Shown: positions 58,601-64,000 of the stretch, one piece after another
Numbering within the stretch: the stretch's first letter is position 1
How the letters are laid out: each line of letters opens with the position of its first letter
The notes under the pieces: generated by a model
The model's database searches: none
What the model was told of the DNA's origin: nothing
What the model saw: only the letters and a program-made list of their open reading frames with translations
Position numbers and translations under genes: made by a program
Source: Phycisphaerales bacterium
GTDB lineage: Bacteria; Planctomycetota; Phycisphaerae; Phycisphaerales; UBA1924
NCBI GenBank assembly: GCA_029260495.1
Contig: JAJDDD010000009.1
Location: 186,001 to 250,000 of the forward strand
Length of the DNA stretch: 64,000 bases
Direction: 5' to 3'

Positions 58601-60394
58601 ATGCGTCTACTCATCTATTCCCTGGCCATTTTGGGTATCACCGCGATGACCAGCGTGACGCCCCCAGCCGCCGCCCAGCAGTCCTACAGCGGAGGACTCG
58701 TCGTCGCCGACCACCCCGTCGCTGCCCAGGCCGGCCTCGAAGTCCTCGAACAAGGCGGAAACGCCGTCGACGCAGCCGTTGCAACCAGCTTCTGTCTCTC
58801 CGTCGTTCGCCCCTATTCCTGCGGCATCGGCGGCGGCGGCTTCATGATCGTCAACCTCCCCGCCCACAATGGCGCGCCCAAAGTCACAACTGCCCTCAAC
58901 TATCGCGAAACCGCGCCCCGCTCCGTCCAGCCCGACCACTTTGAAAAACTTGGCGATTCTCTCGCCAGCCGATTCACAGGTCACGCCGTCGCCATTCCCG
59001 GAACGGTTGCCGGCCTGCTGAGCGTTCTCGACCAGTTCGGCTCCCTCGATCGCGCCGCCGTCCTCGCGCCCGCCATCCGCGCCGCAGAGCAAGGCTTCGC
59101 CGCCGATGCTCACTATGTTGAAACCGCCCACGAACTTGTCGAGTGGCTCGAAGAGTCCCCCGGCCGCACAACCACGCATCCTTTTCTATGGAAACGCATG
59201 CTTCGCGAAGGTCGTGTTACTGAAGGCGACACCATCAAGCTTCCGGAGCAGGCCCGCGCCTTGCGCCTCATCGCAGAGCAAGGCGCCGACGCGTTCTACA
59301 AAGGCGAAATCGCCGACGCGATCATCAAAACCGTTCAGGAATATGGGGGCGTCATGACCCCCGCCGATCTCACCTCGTACAAACCTTCCCAGGTCAAGCC
59401 CCTTCGCGGCGACTTCCGCGGGCTCACAATTCTCACCATGCCCCCGCCCTCCAGCGGAGGCATCGCCATACTCCAGATGGCAGGACTGCTCGAGCGCGTT
59501 GAACAACGCGAAAACACCACTCTCGGCAAACTCCGGCACAACAGCGGCAAGTACGTCCACCTCGTCGCTGAAGCAATGAAACACGCCTTCGCCGACCGTG
59601 CCGAATGGCTCGGCGACGCCGCCTTCGTCTCCGTCCCCGTCGACCATCTCCTGAGTGACGCCTATCTCGATTCCCTCGCCAAAACCATCAGCCTCGATCA
59701 AACCAAACCCCCCGAAGCCTACGGCACATCCCTCGCTGCAGTTGATGATTCAGGCACAAGTCACTTCTGTGTTGTCGATCAGTGGGGGGGCGCCGTCAGT
59801 TGCACCGAAACCATCAACCTTGAGTTCGGCTCGCGCCTCGCTGTCGAAGAGTTCGGTTTCTTTCTCAACAACGAAATGGATGATTTCACAACCATTTCCG
59901 GTGTCGCCAACGCCTTCGGCCTCAAGCAATCCGATCTCAACCTTCCCGCTCCCGGCAAGCGTCCGCTTTCAAGCATGACGCCCATCCTCGCAATCAACGA
60001 TGCCGGAGAAGCACAACTTCTCGTCGGCGCCAGCGGCGGCCCGCGCATCATCACCAGCACATTCCAGACCCTTCTCAATGCAATCGTCTTCAAGATGAAC
60101 GCACAAGACGCCGTCGCTGCTCCACGGTTTCATCATCAATGGCGCCCCAACGTACTTTCCCTCGAAGAGCAATGGGCGCCCGGCGATGGGCAAGGCATCG
60201 CCAGCCTTGAAGACATGCGCGCCTTTATGGAAGGCATCTCCGAATGGGATGCCCTTCATCGCACTCTTGAAAGCGCCGGCCACAAGACCGGCCCCATCAA
60301 ACTCGTCGGCGCTGTGCAGTTTGCCAGGAAACAAGCTGATGGCTGGACCGGCGCCGCCGATCCCCGCAAAGGCGGCGCTGCTGCAGGACGTTAA
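58601..60394 (+). CDS. ggt: Gamma-glutamyltransferase
   Basis: A 597-residue exported Ntn-hydrolase. The signal peptide runs to 'PPAAAQQ'; AAGGGAG lies upstream of ATG 58601. 'VVADHPVAAQAGLEVLEQGG' and 'NAVDAAVATSFCLSVVRPYS' are typical, 'SCGIGGGGFM' binds glutathione, and autoprocessing should occur before the Thr of 'SGTSHFCVVDQWG' (~385). 'RPLSSMTPI' and 'GASGGPRI' complete the small subunit. It breaks down periplasmic glutathione or transfers its glutamyl group. It is a free-standing gene after ispG. Confidence 0.92.
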   Translation: MRLLIYSLAILGITAMTSVTPPAAAQQSYSGGLVVADHPVAAQAGLEVLEQGGNAVDAAVATSFCLSVVRPYSCGIGGGGFMIVNLPAHNGAPKVTTALNYRETAPRSVQPDHFEKLGDSLASRFTGHAVAIPGTVAGLLSVLDQFGSLDRAAVLAPAIRAAEQGFAADAHYVETAHELVEWLEESPGRTTTHPFLWKRMLREGRVTEGDTIKLPEQARALRLIAEQGADAFYKGEIADAIIKTVQEYGGVMTPADLTSYKPSQVKPLRGDFRGLTILTMPPPSSGGIAILQMAGLLERVEQRENTTLGKLRHNSGKYVHLVAEAMKHAFADRAEWLGDAAFVSVPVDHLLSDAYLDSLAKTISLDQTKPPEAYGTSLAAVDDSGTSHFCVVDQWGGAVSCTETINLEFGSRLAVEEFGFFLNNEMDDFTTISGVANAFGLKQSDLNLPAPGKRPLSSMTPILAINDAGEAQLLVGASGGPRIITSTFQTLLNAIVFKMNAQDAVAAPRFHHQWRPNVLSLEEQWAPGDGQGIASLEDMRAFMEGISEWDALHRTLESAGHKTGPIKLVGAVQFARKQADGWTGAADPRKGGAAAGR

Positions 60395-60396
60395 TT

Positions 60397-60474
60397 AAAA
60401 AACAGGCCTTGCTGCCGAGGGGCGTCGTCTCCTCCTCCGAGATACGACGCCTCACCTCGAACAGAAAGGCCTGT
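60397..60474 (-). ncRNA. Long bipartite hairpin with U-run: candidate small RNA 3' end or terminator
   Basis: On the minus strand ACAGGCCTT (from 60474) pairs with AAGGCCTGT (to 60402) and is followed by six T. Inside it, GGCGTCG...CGACGCC and TCTC/GAGA form a second stem whose 7-nt loop is GGAGGAG. It lies between two convergent genes and behind another minus-strand terminator (60586-60611), so it probably ends a separate short transcript. Confidence 0.5.
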
Positions 60475-60585
60475 CAAAAGCAGCAGTTGTCTTTTCATCG
60501 GCGTCCACCGTGACACCGGCCCCTCAGTGATAAACAGCCTAGCAATTGACAGGCGTATTGCACATGTCATTGCGTGCACATCAAC

Positions 60586-60611
60586 AAAAAACCAATGGGC
60601 TGTTTAGCCCA
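60586..60611 (-). terminator. Terminator of the ANTAR regulator gene
   Basis: On the minus strand TGGGCT-AAAC-AGCCCA is followed by TTGGTTTTTT. It is 44 bp after the gene. A GGTTGCGCAACC palindrome lies just upstream of the stem. Confidence 0.75.
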
Positions 60612-60654
60612 GGTTGCGCAACCCATCAGCCCTGTCAAAATAGGCAAGCTCGGG

Positions 60655-61314
60655 TCAGCCTTCTCCAGGCTCCGTCAGCGTCAGTTCGCCCGATAGCACC
60701 GCAGCCGCCACATCTGCCAGCTTGGCCCGCGAGTTCCGCGCGTGTGTCTGCATGCGCTGATGCGCCTCCCCCTCAGACATCCCCTTGCCTTCCACAAGCG
60801 TCCACTTCGCCTGCTCAACCACCCGCCGATTCGCCAGATTCCGCTCAAGCTGCGCCACACGATTAGTTTGCTCCATGAGCGCCTGCACCCGGCTCCACGC
60901 CACTGAAATACTCGCGCGAACGCTATCCCGTTCAACCGGCTTAAGCATGTACCCAAACACACCAATATCTGTGCACGCTTTCACATTCTCATCATCTCCG
61001 TACGCCGAGATGATCACGACCGGAATCCCCAGATCTCCCCATACCTGTTTCGCAACTTCAATCCCATCCAGCTCCGGCATCCGAATATCCAGCAGCGCCA
61101 AGTCTGGCTGCGTGCTGTGCGCGAGCTCAATCGCATCTCGCCCATTCGACGCCGGCCCAATCGCCTCACACCCTAGCTCCAGCAGGTGTGAACACAACAT
61201 CGAAGCAAGAATGCCCTCATCATCTGCCACAAGAACTCGCTTCGGAAGCCCCAGCTTCGATGAAGAAAGCGTTGTTCTTTCTTTTGTTCTTCCGTTCTTG
61301 AGAGAATCTTCCAT
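60655..61314 (-). CDS. REC-ANTAR response regulator (RNA-binding antiterminator type)
   Basis: A 219-residue regulator. The REC domain (~27-145) has 'VLVADDEGILASML', phospho-Asp in 'ALLDIRMPELDGIEV', Ser in 'IISAYG' and Lys in 'MLKPVE'. The C-terminal ANTAR domain (~155-212) reads 'LERNLANRRVVEQAKWTLVE', then 'GMSEGEAHQRMQTHARNSRA'. ANTAR proteins bind paired RNA hairpins with hexaloops and prevent transcription termination. ATG 61314 has GGAGGT 7 nt upstream; the frame continues a little further to 61332. A cognate kinase is not seen. RNA structures on both sides (60397-60474, 61315-61444) are plausible targets. Confidence 0.88.
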   Translation of the reverse strand: MEDSLKNGRTKERTTLSSSKLGLPKRVLVADDEGILASMLCSHLLELGCEAIGPASNGRDAIELAHSTQPDLALLDIRMPELDGIEVAKQVWGDLGIPVVIISAYGDDENVKACTDIGVFGYMLKPVERDSVRASISVAWSRVQALMEQTNRVAQLERNLANRRVVEQAKWTLVEGKGMSEGEAHQRMQTHARNSRAKLADVAAAVLSGELTLTEPGEG

Positions 61315-61444
61315 AGCTTTACCTCCGACCAAAACAAAAAAGGATCGCTGAGCTCAAATTTGAAGATCGCCTCCATCACCATCCCCCAATGGGTGACTCG
61401 CCGGAGCACGCCCTCACGATGCAAATAGCCTAGCTAATTGACGC
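61315..61444 (-). promoter_or_regulatory. Leader of the ANTAR regulator gene with internal U-run
   Basis: The 130-nt untranslated region upstream of the ANTAR gene contains TTTTTTG on the minus strand about 35 nt before the start codon. An imperfect stem (GGAT/ATCC and GAG/CTC segments) precedes it. This resembles a weak terminator inside a leader, where an antiterminator could act. No clear pair of hexaloop hairpins was found. Confidence 0.3.
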
Positions 61445-61469
61445 AAGAAAAGCACCAGCCTCGTGGCTG
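61445..61469 (-). terminator. Short terminator after the topoisomerase VI A gene
   Basis: CAGCC-ACGA-GGCTG on the minus strand, followed by GTGC and TTTTCTT, forms a weak 5-bp stem with U-run, 48 bp after the gene. Confidence 0.4.
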
Positions 61470-61516
61470 CTCATCTGGTTTCCCCCAACTGCAACTCCGT
61501 CTCAAATAGAGTGATA

Positions 61517-62743
61517 TCAGTCCAAAAACTCGCCGGCCTTCAGTTTTCTGGGCAGATAAATTTCTGTAATAAAGCTGAAATCCTTCGATGACAAGGCCTC
61601 AAGCTCCAGCTTGACACCCAACTTCAGCATGTGGTCGATTTCCCGCTGCCACGCCCGCTTTTTCGCAAACCAAGGGTAGTTCTTAATCTCATTGGCGCGG
61701 CGAATATCCTGCACTGTCACCGCGATGGTCACATCCTTCGACAACCCAAACTTCTCTGCGTCGAAGCTCGACATCCCCACAAATCGCGCGTCAGGCACCG
61801 CCATCCGCTGAGACTCAAACGCAAGACTAATCGAACCCTGCTTCACCACTGAGTAGATGTAATACCCCCACGGGTCATTATCAACAAGCACATACACCGG
61901 CAGCTTCAACTCCTGGTTCAGCCGATGCAAAAGCCTCCGCACACCACGCGGCGGCTGACCTCCCCCATGCACGATCACACACTTGTGCTTTTCCCAGAAT
62001 CGATCCTCATTAAACCGTCGCCACACCGCGCCCTTCTCAATCAACAACACAAACTTCGCCTTGTGCTTCTGAAACTTGATCACCTCGCCTTCAACAATCG
62101 ACGGGATCGCATAACCACCCGAGCCCATCCGCGAAAGATCAATCACGTCCCCCTTGTCGACGATCGTCATCGGCCCGACCATCGCCCCCTTCGGCTCAGC
62201 AAACAAACCCAGCTCCTCCCGCAATGAAGCCAGCGCAACTTCCAGGTCTTCGATAATCGTGTCCGATTCATCCTGCTCGTCGAAGGTATTTTCCTTCGTT
62301 CCCTCGATCGTATGTTTGCAGTGATAAAAAAGATCACGAATAGAAGTTGTCTTCTCCTGATCGAGAAGCTCAGAGCATCCCGAAGCGATCAGCATTGTCT
62401 GCATGAACTTCTTCGCTTGGCTCAAATTGAAAAACGACCGCCGCTGCGTATTGTCCCCCATCTCAATGATCCGGCTCTTTTCATTAAATGCCACATTCGA
62501 GAGCGCCCGGGTTGGAATATCAACGAACGGGTCATCAACCTGCGCCGCCATCTCCGCAACTTCATGCGCAAGGGTGACAATCCGCTCCCGCGCAGCAAGC
62601 TTCATCGCCGGTCGCCGCTTGCCGCCAGCATTCTTCTGACTCGATGTCTTCTTTTTCGTTCCCGTTTTCTTGGTCTGCGCAGTGATCGCCTTCTTCCGCA
62701 CGACCTTCTTGACAACCTTTCGAACGACTTTCTTCTTCGCCAT
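61517..62743 (-). CDS. top6A: DNA topoisomerase VI subunit A (Spo11-like)
   Basis: A 408-residue Top6A. An N-terminal 45-residue Lys-rich tail ('MAKKKVVRKVVKKVVRKK') precedes the catalytic core. The 5Y-CAP domain carries 'TTSIRDLFYHCKHT' with active Tyr140, which attacks DNA. The Toprim fold has Glu236 ('LLIEKGAVWRRF') and 'VYVLVDNDPWGYYIYSVVKQ' with Asp288 and Asp290, closely matching archaeal enzymes. The A2B2 enzyme relaxes and decatenates DNA with ATP and makes 2-nt overhangs. The B gene lies 84 bp upstream. The basic tail resembles histone-H1-like tails and may bind DNA. Confidence 0.92.
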   Translation of the reverse strand: MAKKKVVRKVVKKVVRKKAITAQTKKTGTKKKTSSQKNAGGKRRPAMKLAARERIVTLAHEVAEMAAQVDDPFVDIPTRALSNVAFNEKSRIIEMGDNTQRRSFFNLSQAKKFMQTMLIASGCSELLDQEKTTSIRDLFYHCKHTIEGTKENTFDEQDESDTIIEDLEVALASLREELGLFAEPKGAMVGPMTIVDKGDVIDLSRMGSGGYAIPSIVEGEVIKFQKHKAKFVLLIEKGAVWRRFNEDRFWEKHKCVIVHGGGQPPRGVRRLLHRLNQELKLPVYVLVDNDPWGYYIYSVVKQGSISLAFESQRMAVPDARFVGMSSFDAEKFGLSKDVTIAVTVQDIRRANEIKNYPWFAKKRAWQREIDHMLKLGVKLELEALSSKDFSFITEIYLPRKLKAGEFLD

Positions 62744-62827
62744 TTCAACTCACAAACATTGTTATTTCGCTCTTTCTCTCTACCCCACAGTGTCGCCAGC
62801 CGCCCCAACCCAGTTACCCAAACCCAG

Positions 62828-64000
62828 TCATTCAAATAATGACCCGTCATCGCTCGCGCTACTCTGCTTGCTCCTCTTCGACTTCTTTTTTCGCATCTTC
62901 TGATCGGTGTTCAGTTCATCATCGCGAGGTTCCAATTGGAACTCCCCGCCTTCACAGTCGCTATCCAGAATCACCGTATGCTCATCTCGCGCAAGCGCTC
63001 CCAGCGCATCCATGTCCCCATTCTCCGCCGCCATCTCGTCAGCAAGCTCCGTCCGATGCCGCGCCACAACTTTCAAATCATCACGCACCCGCGCCGCGTC
63101 CAGCGTCGGATCAATCACATGCAGCGCCCGCGCCACCTCCCCGATATATCGCGTGAAAATATCCCGCTTTTGCGATTCGCGCTTGATCCTTGCCCGCTTG
63201 CGCACATACGAAGCAAGCTTCCGCCCGCACTCCTTCAACGCAAGCCGAATCTCTTTCCCGATCTCATCGTAATCCGCGATCGCTTCCTTCGATTCACTCG
63301 TAAATGGCGCCCACACGCTCGCCATATGAATCATGATGACCATCGGCGCCTCCGGCCCCGCGGACTTCCCCTGTGAAACCCCGTAGTTTCGCCACTTCGT
63401 TTCAACCACCGCCTTATAAAGTGCGCACGCAGACTGCTGATACAGCAGCGGCACACGGTTCGCAAAACGAATCACCCGCGCCGCAGAATCGTTCGGCAGC
63501 TCACCACCGAATGCCAGCCCAACCTCTATCTGAAATGGATTCCCCCGATACACCGCCGGCGGACGCATCGAAGCAGTGAAAAACTCCGCTCGAACGCCCT
63601 TCAAAAGCCCCGCCAAAATCTGCTTCGGCCCGATCGGCGCCAGACAATCCAAGGGCGGCGCCATGATCTTCGCTCTTTGAATCGACTGGTACAGCCGCTC
63701 CGCCTCATCATGCCCAACCGTCTTGAGCCACGTCTGCGTCGTCAGCCCCGCTCCTTCAACAATTGCCTTCGCCACGCCCGGCCCCACCCGACAAAACTCA
63801 TTTCGCAAAAATCCCCCAAGCTTGGCGTGCTCAGATCGCTTCATCATCTGCATTAACGAACCAAGCTCAACCCCCTTCGGGTGCGGCTTAATTTCAACCG
63901 GCTCCGGCGGTAACTCGTCAACCGTCCGCGGAAACACCAGCACCTCGCCAACCTTCGTCGTCCGCGACTCTTGCTGCGCCCGCGCCACCGCCGCCTGCCG
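62828..64000 (-). CDS. top6B: DNA topoisomerase VI subunit B, C-terminal part (5' end outside window)
   Basis: The minus-strand frame is open to the right edge, so the gene starts outside the window. The visible 390 residues include the H2TH-like domain 'PHPKGVELGSLMQMMKRSEH' and 'VGPGVAKAIVEGAGL', then the transducer domain ('NPFQIEVGLAFGGELP', 'VIRFANRVPLLYQQSACALY', 'VVETKWRNYGVSQGKSAGPE', 'HMASVWAPFTSESKEAIADY'), all matching archaeal Top6B. The N-terminal GHKL ATPase domain lies beyond the edge. The long acidic then Lys/Ser-rich tail ('KMRKKKSKRSKQSSASDDGS') is unusual. The GTG at 63988 is an internal codon, not the start. Forms the A2B2 enzyme with subunit A. Confidence 0.9.
   Translation of the reverse strand, partial: RQAAVARAQQESRTTKVGEVLVFPRTVDELPPEPVEIKPHPKGVELGSLMQMMKRSEHAKLGGFLRNEFCRVGPGVAKAIVEGAGLTTQTWLKTVGHDEAERLYQSIQRAKIMAPPLDCLAPIGPKQILAGLLKGVRAEFFTASMRPPAVYRGNPFQIEVGLAFGGELPNDSAARVIRFANRVPLLYQQSACALYKAVVETKWRNYGVSQGKSAGPEAPMVIMIHMASVWAPFTSESKEAIADYDEIGKEIRLALKECGRKLASYVRKRARIKRESQKRDIFTRYIGEVARALHVIDPTLDAARVRDDLKVVARHRTELADEMAAENGDMDALGALARDEHTVILDSDCEGGEFQLEPRDDELNTDQKMRKKKSKRSKQSSASDDGSLFE

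Overview
The window looks like chromosomal DNA of a Planctomycetota bacterium, most likely of the class Phycisphaerae. Six secreted proteins end in short EF-hand/dockerin-like repeats of the form DLDGDGNVGSSDLALILGSWG, a hallmark of that group. The window also holds lipid A (lpxI), MEP-pathway (ispG) and classical division (rsmH-ftsL-ftsI) genes, PilZ, REC and FHA signalling proteins, and a gliding-type ABC system. No tRNA, rRNA, CRISPR array, transposase or prophage gene was recognised. Gene density is high, with many 1-4 nt overlaps. Start codons were chosen by Shine-Dalgarno match (AGGAG/GGAGG) and signal-peptide position; GTG and TTG starts occur.

Layout. 1-4985 (+): cell-surface polysaccharide cluster: a GT2/acetyltransferase fusion cut by the left edge, a sugar-1-phosphate/phosphocholine-type nucleotidyltransferase, a GpsA-like dehydrogenase, a sulfotransferase and a GT4. 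4989-13511 (-): ffh, an SGNH lipoprotein, and a division block ilvA-rsmH-LysM-ftsL-ftsI. 13596-15786 (+): LOG hydrolase, lpxI and a TlyA-like methyltransferase, joined by 4-nt overlaps. 15962-24664: a secreted dockerin-type protein, purA, a zinc ribbon, an FHA protein, hemW, an S9 peptidase, a hotdog thioesterase and pdxJ. 24743-28628 (-): GldA/GldF/GldG-like ABC operon, divergent from a GAF-REC regulator. 30771-33348 (+): TetR, secreted SRPBCC, VOC and DUF1761 genes.

33442-41459 (-): a seven-gene operon for branched-chain amino-acid breakdown. It has leucine/valine dehydrogenase, 2-oxoacid dehydrogenase E1 alpha, an unknown 90-residue protein, E1 beta and E2, preceded by an enoyl-CoA hydratase and a long acyl-CoA dehydrogenase. 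E3 is not in the window. 41711-47927 (-): a tandem array of four paralogous secreted, Cys-rich, acidic proteins, each with a conserved EF-hand-like loop and a C-terminal half-dockerin. Near-identical intercistronic segments carrying GAAA-loop hairpins separate them, and a strong UUCG-loop terminator closes the array. This is the best candidate for something undescribed.

48359-60394: nadE, an exported unknown, a flippase-like membrane protein, a TPR/dockerin-type secreted protein, PilZ and Fur-family regulators, a PilZ-REC-degenerate HPt hybrid, a zinc-ribbon membrane protein, ispG and ggt. 60397-64000 (-): an ANTAR-type RNA-binding response regulator flanked by structured RNA elements, then topoisomerase VI A and B subunits (B cut by the right edge), an archaeal-type enzyme that is sporadic in bacteria.
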